64,000 bases of DNA from Gongronella butleri (GCA_025201375.1 JAIWZP010000085.1:1-64000), one strand, 5' to 3'; positions 46,711 through 59,406 are shown, counted from the first letter of the stretch. Numbers and translations: made by a program. Notes: a model not told the origin generated them from the letters alone.

Positions 46711-49700
46711 ATGTTGGCTTCAGCTGCGCTGATTACATCCCTCTTGAAGAGCCAATTGGGTGGCAAGGATATCGTGCTGGATGATGTTGCCGTGGAGAAA
46801 GTCGCGGCATCGCTTGGTCTCGACTCGGATGCCTCTTCGACGACAACCGCGAGCCAGACCACTGTGGTAGATGCTGGCGTTCGCTTGCGCTCCAAGTTGG
46901 ACAATTTAGTTTATAATCTTGTCCAAGAATCGATGACTGAAGACAAGACTCGCTTGCTCCACATCAATCACGTCATCGAATACATCAGCTGCGCTCTGTC
47001 TGATATGGTGTTCATCTATCCAGGCACCAGCAGCACCCATCTTGGCCAGGGGCTGCTTCCGTGGGACGAATCCCTGGACAATATTTCTGGCAAGTCCGTC
47101 AAGGTGGTGCGCATGGATACGCGTGATGGTGCGCTTCATGCTGTGCAAGGCGCATTGGAACATGGCGACATCCAAGCTACTGTGCTTGCTTCTAGCCAGT
47201 CGCTCTACAGCATGCTGCCAATGCTTCACCTCTTGGTTGGACAGCAAGCGCCCGTTGTATTCCATGTGGCCGGACATGGCATCAATGGTGCATTGGTGTC
47301 TCGCACTGAATTGGATGCTGTGGTGGCTGCCCGTCAATCTGGTGCTGTGTTGCTCTCCTCTAGCAGCGTGCAAGAAGCTCACGATATGGCTGTTGTTGCT
47401 CGTGTGATTGCCCAGCAATTGCAAGCTCCTGTCATTCATTATTTTGACGGCACCCTGGTGAATCGATTCGAGAAGGTCAATGTCTGTTCGTACAAGAAAT
47501 TGGCTCTGCGCTTGCAAACCGGTGGCTCGTCCGTGCCTAGCATCTTGTCTCAGCATGGTTTCAGCAGCTCGTTTGGCTATTTTGGAAGCCAAAATGCAGA
47601 AACCGTGTTGGTTACGTTGGCTGCGCACGCCTCATCTTCTCTGGTGCGCGCTGTGGAATCCACTCCTGGCGTTGGCCTGCTGTCTGTTCGCGCGTACCGC
47701 CCTTGGCAAGATGACGACTTTTTGCACAGCGTGGTGCCTAGTGCGCGCCAATTGGTGGTGCTTGAGCAAGGAGACGGCCTATATGCATTCAATGGTGCCC
47801 TCTACCTTGATGTTGCGTCTGCTGTTCGATTCGGATCAAGCCATCTGCGTGTCGTCACTGCTCAAGCTCCCGGTTTTGGCCATCTTACCTCTGCTCACTT
47901 GCAAGTTCTTGCGAAGCGCGCATCGTCAGCCTCCTTTGTCGATCTTTTGGATGACAAGTTTGAAGAAATTGAACTTGGAGTAAGGCGATCAAAAAGCAAT
48001 TTGACCAGGATCGCATCCTTACAATTCTTTTTTTTTTTTTTAAAAAAAATAGGAACCATCTGTTGAGACGCAAGCAGGCCATGGCAGTGCATTCCGTGCC
48101 GCTTATTGGGATGTTGAACAAGATGGTACTGCTGTTGCTGGATCACACATTGCTCAATTGGTGCATGAACAAGACCCTGAGCAAGCCGGTATCTGCCAGA
48201 TCGTGCACGATGGCTACCGCGTTGGTGGTGGTGTGACCCACACTCAGATTGCCTGCAACACCAATGACTTGGCTTCCAACAAGGTGAATTATATTGGTGT
48301 TCACAACATTGGTCTTGTCAATGAATACGACATTTTGGCCGAGGCTGCTCAAGGAGCCAAGGTGTTACTTCATGGTCCGTGGCAACACGGCGATGACTTG
48401 GAGTCCGTGCTCCCCAATTCGTTTAAGCTCCGCATGACTCAGCTGGATATCGATCTGTACACGTTGGATGCCACACAAATTGTTCAAGAAGCCGGCTTGC
48501 ACCAACAATCTGCTCACGTTGTGGACGAATTGGCCTTCTTGCTTCTCAATTCTCCCAAGGTGGACCCTGTGGATGTACTCTCAGCTGCGTATCAAGATGG
48601 CAAGCGCGATGTTAATGCCCTCCTCGCTGAGCTTGCTGGTGCAGTGCAATCAAAATTGACGCGCGTTGCTCTGTTGCCCCCTTGGACGATCCTGGAAACC
48701 GACGACGCTGTTCTTCCTGCGTTGCCCTTGGATCGTGGCGATTTGACTCCTCCTGTTGCGGATGACATTGAAGTGCAAGATGACAAGCACTCTCAATTGA
48801 ACGTGGCGACATGGCACAAGGCAGCTTGGCAGATGATGTTCAAGGAAGCCTATCACACCGATTCTTTGCTGCGCCCCGACCTTCACGAGAACAATTATCT
48901 GGTGACCCTCTCGGTGAACCGACGTTTGACCCCTGCTACTTATGATCGCAATGTATTCCATCTCGAATTCGACACCTCAGCCAGTGGCCTCAAGTACGAG
49001 CTTGGTGATGCACTGGGTGTGCATGGGCACAATGACTCTGATGAAGTCAAGCAATTCCTTCAATGGTACGGCCTTGACGAGACGGATGTCGTCACCGTCC
49101 CTGTTGGCGTGCATGCCGGATCTCGCACTGTGTTCCAGCTGTTTTCCCAAGTGCTGGACATTTTTGGTCGCCCAAGCAAGAAGTTTTATGAAGGTCTGGC
49201 CACTGTTGCTGCCGACGACAAGGAGAAACAGCAATTGGAATTCTTGATTTCGGCCGAAGGCAAGGATGCCTTCAAGGCACGTGTGGAAGACACGGTGACG
49301 TACGAAGATCTGTTGCATGAATTCCCTTCGGCTCGACCTTCCTTGGAGCAGCTGATGGCATGGGTGAGCCCAATCAAGCCTCGTCACTACTCGATTGCAT
49401 CCTCGCAAAAGATGCATGGCAATTCTGTTCATCTCCTGGTCGTGGCTGTGGACTGGGTCAACCGCGCCGGCAAACCTCGATTTGGTCAATGCACGCGCTA
49501 TCTGGCCAATCTTGCGGTAGGCTCTCAGGTGACCGTATCCATCAAGCCTTCCGTGATGAAGCTTCCTCCTCTGGACAGCCAACCTGTTATTATGGCTGGC
49601 CTTGGTACTGGTATGGCTCCTTTCCGCGCCTTTATTCAAGAGCGTTACATGGCCAAGCAAGCTGGCAAGCAAGTCGGCCCTGTTGTTCTGTACTTTGGCT

Positions 49701-50035
49701 CTCGCAATCGCTCTAACGAGTACCTGTACGGCGAAGAATTGGAAGCCTACCATCAAGATGGTGTGCTGTCTCATATGGGCCTGGCTTTCTCGCGCGACCA
49801 GAAGCAGAAGGTGTACATCCAACACAAGATGAAAGAAGACGCCGCTATGCTAAGCGACTATCTGATCAACAATAATGGACATTTCTATCTCTGTGGCCCC
49901 ACTTGGCCCGTGCCTGATGTGAAGGACGCTGTGGTTCACGGCCTGACCACCTTTGGTAGCATCCAGGAAGCGGAGGCAAATGCTCTTATTGAAGAATGGA
50001 AGGAAAAGGAACGTTACATCCTTGAAGTCTACTAA
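46711..50035 (+). CDS. MET10: Sulfite reductase (NADPH) flavoprotein alpha subunit
   Basis: Exons 46711-47979 and 48053-50035 give 1083 aa (yeast Met10 1035). The N-terminal half is pyruvate-ferredoxin-oxidoreductase-like (YPGTSSTH, VVFHVAGHGINGALVSR, SVRAYRPWQDDDF). The C-terminal half is a FAD/NADPH reductase with KPRHYSIASSQ (FAD), VTVSIKPSVMKLP, MAGLGTGMAPFRAFIQER (NADPH), YFGSRNRSNEYLYGEE, YLCGPTWPVPDV and a C-terminal EWKEKERYILEVY. It passes NADPH electrons to the sirohaem subunit Met5 in sulfate assimilation. The first ATG sits just before the conserved N terminus. Confidence 0.95.
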
Positions 50036-50237
50036 ATAAAATTGTAATTCGCATTGTGCATCCATCTTTCTGTCTGTAACATAATGTAGCACCATTAGAT
50101 CGCGTCGTCAACTTTAATTTTTTGTCGCAAACTTCAAGTGAAGAGTAAAAGGAAGACCAACATGTAGAGATCTTTTTGTACTGTGTCATTCTTTGGTATG
50201 TTTTCTACTCCTTTTTTTTTTTCTTTTGTTGTTGCCA

Positions 50238-50274
50238 TACAGTATGATAATACGCTAAGAGGTATGATACTGTA
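50238..50274. mobile_element. Miniature CAG...CTG element flanked by TA (possible Tc1/mariner remnant)
   Basis: TACAGTATGATA at the left and TATGATACTGTA at the right enclose a 33-nt core (50240-50272) that begins CAG and ends CTG and is bounded by TA on both sides. The ends are near-perfect inverted repeats (CAGTATGATA versus CAGTATCATA). This is what an extremely deleted Tc1/mariner-type element would look like. Chance is possible given the short length. Confidence 0.35.
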
Positions 50275-50599
50275 TGAAATGATATCACAAGAGCTACAAC
50301 AGTGGCGACAAGTATTTATTGACAACCGTGATTTTCAGGTTTTAGCACAAGCAAATTCGATTTCTCCATTTGCAATGTGACACGGTAGCGAAGAAACTGA
50401 CGCGTTCTGTCATTTCAATGCCTGAAGAATCGCTTTACGCTGCATAAAAGCTTACACATTCACATTTTAAACACAAAAAGCGTGTTTTTCGGATTTGCCG
50501 GCCCGTCGTGCCTCCAGAATTTTTTTAGAGCTTACTTGCCCAAAGATGAAACCTGCGTTACAGCATAAACTATAGCCCATGGCTCAAGGCGAATCCGCC

Positions 50600-51290
50600 C
50601 GATTTTTTTTGGGCTCGAAAAGTCTCCTATTTATACTATTTTGCATTCATCCGTCCATCTGCATGGTCAACCCCGCTCAAAAATACCTGCATCGATCGAA
50701 TTCAGCGCAAATTTTGCAACAAAAAAGCTTACACACACTTTTAGGGCTACGATCACTTGCCGGTATGTAAAAAATTCAGGGGTCACATCTCAACCTCAGG
50801 AAATGCCCAAATTTGAGAAATTTCGAATTCCGCATGATCAATGCATCCCAGACAAGGCAACTCCGATGATTTTCTATTGGCTCACAAAATGACAGGTCGC
50901 CTTCAAGTCACGCATGAACAGCGATCGGCTGCAATTTTTTTTTAACATCATTTTGTGCAGCCCGAGCTAGCGCGCTGCAAGTCATCCCAATATATGCTTT
51001 TCCCCTTGTTTTTTTTTTTTAGTAAATCAGGAATAAAAATCACAGGTTGACTAGACCGTTGTCGAGCAAATCGCGATTAAAAAATTGTTTAAAAAGTGTA
51101 TTTTCTCTGCGCGTTTTGTTCATCCATCGGTGAAACTGGTCACATTCGATAGAGATTAAATGCCTGCTTTCGACACGTTAAAAGCGTCGTAGGTCGTCCT
51201 GTATGTTGGCGAGCAAACCGAATTTAAAAATCGATGAAATGCTCGATTGGATTTTGCAAGCGTGTAAATGTGCTCGTTCATCGGACTCGC
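50600..51290. repeat. Dispersed non-coding repeat, copy 4 (carries empty sites)
   Basis: Collinear with 22.55-24.4 kb but lacking both LTR insertions (single GAAAA at 50617-50621, single CAGCG at 50703-50707). It also lacks the footprints found in copy 1: it reads ATTTATACTATTTTGC at 50630, GGGCTACGATC at 50745 and GAGCTAGCGCG at 50964. It therefore serves as the pre-insertion reference. Confidence 0.75.
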
Positions 51291-51427
51291 ACTTGGATCC
51301 AACCAATATTTTTTGTACTATAGCTTTTACTTACAGGCTGTTTTTTTGACAAAACGTCCAAATTTTATGTAAAATTCGCTTTTGAGATGATACAGTACTA
51401 CAGTGGCATAATAAAGTAAAACAGATG

Positions 51428-53314
51428 TCACCAGTTATCGAAATTGCCATAGGAGGAGGTTGTCTTAGGCTTCTTGGACGGTGCGATAGATCTGGCCAAA
51501 TCGACGTCATCATCATTCGGCAGTTTGGCGTTCGCAACACGTTTTCGTGAGTCGGTGAGATACTTGCCAACAGCGGAGGAGCTGTCTTGCTGTGCCTTGC
51601 TGACGCTGGGACCAAACCAACCCATTTTGTTGACCTTTGCTTCCTGTCGGTTCTTCTCGGCTTGGATGGCTGCCGCATTAGCTTCCTTCTCGTGCTTGCT
51701 CTTGAGCCTATCCTTATACACCTGATAGGGATCCACCAACACCTCAATGTCCTTTATGCGGATGGTGCGCTCGGGTCGGTCGTCGTCCGCGGTAGGTACA
51801 GCCTCCATTTTGTCCAGGACATCCAGTCCACCCACGACGCGTCCAAATACGGAATGCTTGCGATCCAGGTGTGTGCACGGTCGATATGTAATAAAGCTAA
51901 AAGATTTTTGATTCAGAGGGTTGTTATAAGCACGTAATTTCTCTCAATCTTCGTTCTGTTCTTCCTTACAATTGTGATCCATTCGTGTCTTTGCCATGAT
52001 TGGCCATGCTAAGGATGCCACGATCATCGTGGGAGAGACCAGGTCGGAACTCATCAGGGAATTCCTGTTTGAAATAGGATTGACCACCACGGCCCGTGCC
52101 AGTTGGGTCTCCGCCTTGGATCTGCATATCAAAATTCGTGAGAAACCAAAATCATTTTTTTGTTGGTTGGGGTCACATTACCATAAAATTCTTGATGCTG
52201 CGGTGGAAAATAACATCCTTGTAATATCCCTCCTTAGCCAACATAATGAGATTATAGCAAGTTCGAGGGGTCTAAAAATAAAAAAGTGTCAGAGAACACT
52301 GCCTGTGGTTTTCTCTCGCAAATCTTACCTTGTCGCAATGCAACTCGACATTGAGGTTACCAAAATTGGTCACAATGCGCACGTAGCCCTTGGATTTGAT
52401 CCGCTTGTACATGTATTCATCTTCACTGATCAAAGCGCGCTCATTTTGTGTGACAGGAACCCCGACGGTCGACGTAAACGATTCTGCGACGGCACCGGTG
52501 GTGAAATGGGCAGCGTTGTATGGATTCGAGTTGCTGGTTGACTGCACAAAAGACACATCAGGTTTGTCCTTCACGACAGGCTTGTTTTTCTTTTCATGTT
52601 GCTCAAGCTCCGCAAAGATGCGACCTGCGGTGCCACCCATGCCTTTGACATTGATGTTGTTGATCGGTTTGCGTTTTTCTCGTTCGACAGCCTCATCTAC
52701 TACTTTGAGATTGTTGTTGAGGTAGTGGAATTTGGACATGTCGCGTTTCTCTAGGTTATGCGGGTCCTATAGAGGGAACAAAAGAGGTAAATATGACGTG
52801 AATCAACCAATTTTTTTGTTTGTTTTACCTGGATCATGATGACATCGCTGCGTGTGAATGGTTCGTCGTTGATCAGATCATGCCAATGCTTCGCCTTGAT
52901 GTTGAGGCGCTCGATGGTGTCGAAAGCAAACACGTTTCCGGTTGTTTTGATGGCTGCGATGGCGGTATGATCAGTGAAAGTCTTGAACGTGACAGGGCAG
53001 TAGAATTGACCTTTGTCATTCTTGTGAAAGTGCAATTTGATCAGATCTTTGGCCACCAGCTTTTCACCAGTAACAGGATTGGTGCCATACTTTTTGATAT
53101 AAGGAATAATGTTGACGAGGTCAAAGACAATGCCATCCTCGGTGCACACTGGGTGCTCAAAGGGCTGCAGCGACAAGGAGCAGCAAAAGAAGGGCAACCG
53201 CTTAAACGCATAATTCGTCTTTTTGTTCATGCGGCCACTTGAAGCAGAATGCTGTCCCACTTCGCCGCTCCACTCGGAGTGAGTAATATACAGTTTGTCA
53301 GTCCATTTGCCCAT
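51428..53314 (-). CDS. U-box cyclophilin PPIL2/CYP60-type peptidyl-prolyl isomerase
   Basis: Exons (minus) 53314-52829, 52766-52329, 52271-52182, 52121-51970 and 51896-51428 give 544 aa. The N terminus [15 protein letters not shown] and a split U-box ([42 protein letters not shown]) are diagnostic for PPIL2. The cyclophilin domain has [36 protein letters not shown] sequence ([14 protein letters not shown]), [18 protein letters not shown] and [14 protein letters not shown]. It is a nuclear, spliceosome-associated ubiquitin ligase with an isomerase fold. Some PPIL2 proteins have weak isomerase activity. Confidence 0.93.
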
Positions 53315-53377
53315 TGTGCAAAGCAAAGCAAATCAAAGAACAAAAAAAACAGAGAAGAAAAGTGATTTTTATTTTTT

Positions 53378-54386
53378 TCAAACAGCAATGCCCAAATCAT
53401 CTTCGTCATCTCCGACAGGCATTGCGGAGAATGAATCAAATGGAATGGCCAAATTAGAAAGCTGATCACGAGCATTGTCGAGCGGACGCTGTTCATCATG
53501 ACCATGGACAAGATGAAATTCAAAATGAGCAGGTTTAGCAAAAGAGATGCGGTTCTCAGTCCATTGCAACGCATTTTGCCTTTCTTGTGTCATCGTGTTT
53601 TCCGTACAAACGTTGCCTGATGCCTTGTTGGATCCTAATGGAAACGAGTCAAGCCAATCGTGGATCATCGTGTAGCAATCCTTGAAATCCGAATTCCATT
53701 TGCGCGCGAGCGTGTACAAGCGCGCACACACGCCAATATGCACAAACGCCATTGATACAAAATGTTGAAGATGCAGCAATGTTGTGTATTCTCGATAAAT
53801 CTCTACAAGCACAACTTGAAGCTATCCCAACAACCCCCCAAAAAAAAACGATTGTCACAGATTGTCACTTTATCCCATTGCTCTCACTTTTTTTTTTTTT
53901 TTTTTACCTTATCCAAGACCACAGACGCCGCAATCAATTTCCGCATGGTGTATTCGCAGAATTCACGCGTGGGTACTGATGTCCATGGCTTTTTGCTGTC
54001 AGTCACGTTGTTGTTCCAAAACATGGTATAAAAATCGCGGATGACCAGATCAACGGCGAGATGCTTAAAGCGTTTGAGAAGCCGTCTTGCCTATGAAAAC
54101 AAATAAAAAAGTGAGAAAATCCCAAATTAACCAATGTCGCGTCCACTGGAAGCAATTGCGCCCTCACCTCGGCAGTGCGCCGGAATCGGTGAAAGTGACG
54201 GTGCTGGTTGTAATTTTTGTAATAGAGTCGATCGAGCACGGCAACGTCGATCCAAAATTTAGATTGAGCAGCGAACGAGTTCTTGTAGATCGCGAGCTGT
54301 TTGAGATTGTATTCGTGGTCAACTTTGACATGCTTATTGACGCGCTCCTTGGGAAGCCATAGCTGGTGAGGACGACGCAGATCCAT
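53378..54386 (-). CDS. NEPRO/RMP1-like nucleolar protein (putative)
   Basis: Exons (minus) 54386-54168, 54090-53908 and 53821-53378 give 281 aa. [23 protein letters not shown] resembles the core LxRLxYKNxNQHR of the NEPRO/RMP1 family (RNase MRP and nucleolar proteins). It is followed by [12 protein letters not shown] and a predicted helical region [15 protein letters not shown]. The C terminus is acidic. If correct, it acts in pre-rRNA processing, which suits the neighbours. Assignment is tentative because only the NQHR block is clearly conserved. The start at 54386 leaves 93 bp to the divergent BOL3 gene. Confidence 0.5.
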
Positions 54387-54479
54387 CGTCCAAAAACAGG
54401 TAAAAAAGGGAATAAGGGAGCGGAGTCGAAGATGCTTCCCTTGTTTTCTTTTCTTTCGTCTTTTCTTAAGAATTTCGCC

Positions 54480-54836
54480 ATGTTTACTCACCTAGCGCGG
54501 CAGTGCACCCGTTTCTATAGCACAACAGTGCCTGAAGGATTATCTGCTGGCGAAAGCACCATTTACAAAAAGCTCAGCACTGAGTTTGACCCTATCCGTC
54601 TGCGTGTGGCTGATATCTCGGGCGGCTGTGGCTCCATGTACGCAATTGACATTGCTTCCAAGGCTTTCGAGGGCAAGAGCATCATCAAGCAGCACCGACT
54701 CGTCAATGATCTGCTGAAGAGCGAGATTAAGGATATGCATGGATTGCAGGTAAGAAACAAACAATGAACATGAAAAAGATGACAGGAAATTCACGATTTT
54801 TTTTATCTGTTGTAGTTGCGCACATCCAGTAAATAG
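54480..54836 (+). CDS. BOL3: Mitochondrial BolA-family protein BOL3
   Basis: Exons 54480-54749 and 54816-54836 give 96 aa. A short presequence ([15 protein letters not shown]) precedes the BolA fold: [40 protein letters not shown] and KDMHGLQLRT. The conserved HGL and KxxxxHRxV residues are present. Bol3 helps transfer 4Fe-4S clusters to mitochondrial enzymes such as lipoate synthase. The last exon is 21 nt and supplies LRTSSK. Confidence 0.88.
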
Positions 54837-54931
54837 AATATTATTGCACCGTCACACTCGTTTACCCATCAATTGACAATAGATGCATGGTAAAAATGAA
54901 ATTTAATGAATGAATGAAATGAGAAAGGAAT

Positions 54932-55527
54932 CTATGAGTTGACAGAGAACTTGTACCTGACAAAGCAAAACAAAAAAAAAAAAAGGGCGAGTGAGTGAGT
55001 GATGTCTTTGGGGTTGGCTACAAGTTGGCCATTGACTTTACCCGCATTTTTTGCAATTGTAAAATACAGTCTGACCTTCATCTGCAGATCGCAATTGCAT
55101 GGTGTGATATGCCATTTCATGATGGCCACACTGCGGGCACTTTTCATCGACCTGCAAATAAAAAAACAGAGATAAGTTGTTTTAAACGGGGCAATTGTGT
55201 CGTAACATACCATTGCTTCAGCTTCGGGTTGATGCGTGTTATTTTGGACAAGCTGTCGCTTAGCCTTCAGAGCCGACTGGAATGCACGTTCAGACGATGC
55301 TGTGATAACCTCAATAGGATTGGTATCTAGAGGCAGAAAATGTGGGTTGTCAACGAGAAACAGGATCATTTCACTTCTGCCGTGATCAAAAAGGTCTTAC
55401 TTTCGAGTTGGTGACCAAAGCCGCACAGCTGGCAGCGAATGATATCCTCAGTGTCACCTGGCATGTCCAGTAGATTGCCGCATTCATCGCAGAACATCAA
55501 AGACCCAATGACGTTGCGCTGATCCAT
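54932..55527 (-). CDS. RPA12: RNA polymerase I subunit RPA12
   Basis: Exons (minus) 55527-55401, 55326-55211, 55151-55042 and 54956-54932 give 125 aa, exactly the yeast length. The N-terminal zinc ribbon shows FCDECGNLL, then RCQLCGF. The C-terminal TFIIS-like ribbon shows KCPQCGHHEMAYHTMQLRSADEGQTVFY and CKKCG, including the acidic hairpin pair (DE) used for transcript cleavage. The final exon (25 nt) adds YKFSVNS. Subunit of Pol I required for RNA cleavage and termination. Confidence 0.92.
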
Positions 55528-55639
55528 ACTTTGTATATGAGCGGGTGGAGACGACAAGAAAAAGAATTGAGGGAGTGGGCAATGAAAAAAGTGGCTTCCA
55601 AACCAGGTTTTTGTAGGCATCTGGATTTAATCCCCGCGC

Positions 55640-56185
55640 ACCTTTCTCTTTTTTTTTTTTGATTTTCACATCAAAAGGACACTCTGTTGGATGGTAGCCA
55701 TATTGCCGTGGCAAAAGAATCTCAACAGCCCAGGGGGACAAAGTGACGTCTTCCAGCGTGCCGCTCATTTTGGACAACACGTGGAACAGAATGCTAAACT
55801 CCAGCTTTCTCGAGATTTTCGGGATCCTGCAAATCGAATCGCATTGATGCCATCGCCAATGATCAGGTTTTCTTACCTGTTTCGGGTGCAGAGAAACGGC
55901 TCATCGGCGGTGCATTATATCGTTTGGAGCACGGAGCCGAGTAGCTGGCAGCAAAAAAAAAAAAAAAAAAAATTTGATGCTGCGCCAATTTGTTTCAATT
56001 GCTGAGGGCATGTCGCGATTACCGTTATAATATTCCATTTCATTTTTTTTTTTTTTTTTTGGAGCGTGGTCTAAACGACGTTCTTCCATACGCAAAGACA
56101 ATGGTGCGTGCCCATATGCTCCACGTATAGCCAATGGATGGGATTTGCTAGTGTAAAAAGGGGCAGTGTAAGCATCTGCCTTCAT
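55640..56185 (-). CDS. Unrecognised gene, exon structure unresolved
   Basis: A minus-strand ATG at 56185 opens MKADAYTAPFYTSKSHPLAI, then GAYGHAPLSLRMEERRLDHA, and then runs into a 20-nt A tract. Further open blocks, each bordered by plausible splice sites, are YSAPCSKRYNAPPMSRFSAP (about 55940-55880) and KLEFSILFHVLSKMSGTLED with PWAVEILLPRQYGYHPTECPF (about 55830-55670). The first junction is out of phase by one. The 3' end runs into a 12-nt A tract, so a homopolymer-length error is likely. I do not recognise the family. Confidence 0.35.
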
Positions 56186-56366
56186 TTGGCCATATTAGTG
56201 GAGAGGAATGAAGTGCTTCCCTCTGCCTCCCCTAACATTCTTTTCCCTAGTCTGTCTCCTTGATTTTGATTAATGGCTGTTGTCAATGATATCCTATTTA
56301 ACTTGATTCATTTTTTTAATATTTCGCCTTGCTTTCTTTTTCTTTTTCTTTTTACTCCAAGCAGAA

Positions 56367-59215
56367 ATGCATCAGATTCGGCACCGGCATAGCTCTAGCT
56401 CTGGTCGCCGCTCTTGGGTGCCCGTGGCAGCTGGTGAGCCAGACGAGGCCATTGATCTTAAAGAAAAGAAGGTAAATACGCGTTTTCTCAAGAAACCCCA
56501 ATAAAAACATTCTATGATTTTAGTTCGTGCAGCAAATGCAAAAGCAGAATCAATTGCATCGGACACTGCAGCTTGGTATCATGGCAATGTGCGCAATCCT
56601 CACGTATTTCAAAATCTGGCATCCGGCAGAAGTTGTGTAAGATTTGTAAAAATACACAAACGTTCACTAAACTTCAATTTCCCAAAGGTTTGATGAGGTG
56701 CACTTTGGAAAATTTTCAAGCTTCTACATCAGAGGCACATACTTTTTCGATGTTCATCCACCGCTGGCTAAGATGATTCTCGCCTTTTGGTCGTACATGG
56801 TCGGTTATGACGGTCATTTTGATTTTACGTCTATTGGTGATAGCTATATCACGAACCGCATTCCTTATATATCTATTCGCCTGCTTCCAGCCACCGTCAA
56901 TGTCCTCAATTGTGGGCTTCTTTACAGCATCATGCGTAATTCGGGGCATTCGTGGCTAACATGTGGCCTGACAGCTCTCTTGTATGCATTTGGTAATATT
57001 CATTTTGCAAATGCCCTTTTTTTCTTCTGCTCATTATGACTTGTGCCCTTTCATTGTTTTTTAGACAATGCCATGGTGGCGCAAAGTCGCCTTATTCTTC
57101 TCGACAGCTTCCTGATCTTTTTCATGCTTTGCTCTGTTTATGCGTTTGTTCGCTCGCGTGGTCTACGCCACAAGTAAGAATAACTGACTTGCTTGCACAC
57201 AATAGCATGCGAAAAGTGTGGCTCAATTTTGTCATTTTAGGTCATTCACCAAAGAATGGTGGCTTTGGCTCTTTCTGACGGGTGCAGCCTTGGCCTGTAC
57301 ACTCAGGTAAGCTTGGTTGCTTGTGAAAAACGACTGACGACTGACGAATTCGGCATGTAGCGTCAAGCTGGTGGGTTCATTTGTGATTATCTCTGTGGGT
57401 TTCGCCGTCATCATGGATCTCTGGGAGCTGCTGGATGTTTCATCCGGCCTTTCGATTGCAAGTGCAGTAAAATACGAGATTAAGAATATAAAATACTAAT
57501 TTTATATTGCGATTAGAATGAAGTGGTGTCTCACTTTATGGCACGTGTTGCTGCGTTGATTGTGACGCCAATAATTCTTTATCTTGGTTTTTTTTGGATT
57601 CACTTTGCTGTACTTCCATTGTCAGGTCCTGGTGACAAGTACATGAGTCTGACGTTTCAAGCCACACTCAAAGATAGTCCTCTTGTCAAAGATGCTCGGT
57701 GTAAGTAAAAAAAAAAATTTAAAAAAAGATCTTATTTTCAAGTAAATATCCTATTCATTATTTTTTAGTTATTCATTACAACGACACCTTCACCATCGAG
57801 CACAAGCAAAGTAGCTATTTTTTGCAATCATCAGACAATCAATATCCACAGCGCTACGAAGACGGTCGCATCAGCAGCCAAGGTAACACAAGGACACCTT
57901 AAAACTCCATCCTACACGAGATGAGTGGTCACTGACTTGGCATTTTTATTTAAAGGGTTCATTGTCAGCATCAAGAGCAACAAGGATCGCAATTCCTATT
58001 GGCGCATCCTTCCGACGGCGGGGCAAGAATTGGGGACCAAGGTCATGGATGGCGCCGTGGTGCAGCTGCAGCACGCAGTCTCCAATCGCATTTTATATAC
58101 ACATGATGTAGCCTCTCCCTTGAAGTCATCCAATATGGAGATGACGGTTAAGAACCTGGAGACTGTAGAAGAACACAAGCTCAACAATACGTACTTCAAG
58201 TTGTCATTGCAGACGGAAAGCCAAGGCCAACCTTGGAAGAGTGATATTCAGACGTTCCGCCTAATTAGTGTGCCGCACAACGTCGCCATCTCTTCCACAA
58301 ATAAGGCGCTGCCAGACTGGGGCCAAGGTCATTTTGATGCCAATGGCAACAAGAAACAAAGTGACAAATCAAACGATTGGATTGTTCACAATGTCTTGGG
58401 AGAGCGACGTAAGATTCATTACATGTTTAATTAACGCGCGATTCTGATCACGATTTATGACAGCCAAAGGCGAGGAATATGGTCCGGATAAGAAGGTCAA
58501 GCCAATGCCGTTTATGGCCAAGTTTATGGAGTTGCAATTCTTGATGTTGGATCATAATGCACGACTTGTCACGGAGCATCCATATCAATCCAAGCCGTAC
58601 ACATGGGCATGGATGCGTCGAGGCATTGCGTACTGGCAAAACAAGGAATCGCGCTCGCAGATTTATCTGTGCGGCAATCTGACCGGCTGGTGGGCTATCC
58701 TCGTGTGTATACCGGTATATGTTGTCATGGCCAGTGTCCTGGCCATCGCCAAGCGTCGTCAAGTACACATCATGCGTCCAGGTATTATAAGAATTTTGCA
58801 TTTTTTATTGCAAAACAATAATAATACTGATGTTATTTCGCCCCCCCCAGATGTTGAACGCCGTTTTATCCGCGCGACGACCTTTTTTACATTGCTGTGG
58901 TTCATGCATTATTTCCCCTTCTTCATGATGGGCCGTGATTTGTTCCTGCATCATTATCTTCCGGCAGCTACCTGTGGCTATATGCTTGTTGGAAGTTTGT
59001 ATCAATTTTTCTTCACCAATGGTGTTGAAAATGAGCGTGGCGCCACCACCACCCTTTTGACGCGCAAATCTTTTATTGCTGCTTCATTGTTGCTGCTCTT
59101 GCATCTTCGTGTCTTTGTTTTCTTGGCCCCCCTCACCTATGGTTTGGAGTTATCTGTGGGCCAAGTGCTTCAGCGTCGCCTCTTACCAGCTTGGGATTTG
59201 CAATTCGCAAAATAA
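56367..59215 (+). CDS. PMT4: Protein O-mannosyltransferase PMT4
   Basis: Eleven exons (56367-56471, 56524-56636, 56688-56992, 57065-57173, 57241-57306, 57361-57466, 57517-57700, 57769-57882, 57956-58408, 58464-58781 and 58851-59215) give 745 aa (yeast Pmt4 762). Key motifs are VVFDEVHFGKF with the catalytic DE pair, YFFDVHPPLAKM, DNAMVAQSRLILLDS and SGPGDKYMSLTFQ (typical of the PMT4 subfamily). Lumenal MIR repeats (YNDTFTIEHKQSSYFL, YWRILP, NRILYTHDVASP) and several C-terminal membrane helices follow, with HYFPFFMMGRDLFLHHYLPA. The ER enzyme transfers mannose from dolichol-phosphate-mannose to Ser/Thr of membrane and GPI proteins. Confidence 0.95.
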
Positions 59216-59406
59216 TAATCTCGTGTTTTGCAAAGATGTTTCAAAAATTAAAATGAGCACAATAAAAACCGAGATTAGATTTTGCTCTTAAATTGTTGAT
59301 GGGCGGATGGTCTGCCTCTTTTTTTTTTTTTTTTTATCCCTCAATCCCGCCCCCCTTCCCAATGGTTGATGATGGATGATTCAGCACACAATGGTTTTTT
59401 TTAATA

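Larger units (their letters stand above)
50036..51427. repeat. Intergenic repeat region
   Basis: Holds the mini-element at 50238-50274 and dispersed repeat copy 4 (50.60-51.29 kb), with a TACAGTA at about 51393. No gene is supported. The 60-80 codon ORFs here overlap repeats and lack conserved features. Confidence 0.6.

Noticed and set aside
50183..50380. 65-codon ORF starting MSFFGMFSTP
   Set aside because: No family features, overlaps the TA-flanked mini-element, and is preceded by no promoter-like region.
55366..55620. N-terminal extension of RPA12 (MPTKTWFG...)
   Set aside because: RPA12 orthologues begin at the first zinc ribbon; the 125-aa model from 55527 matches the family length.
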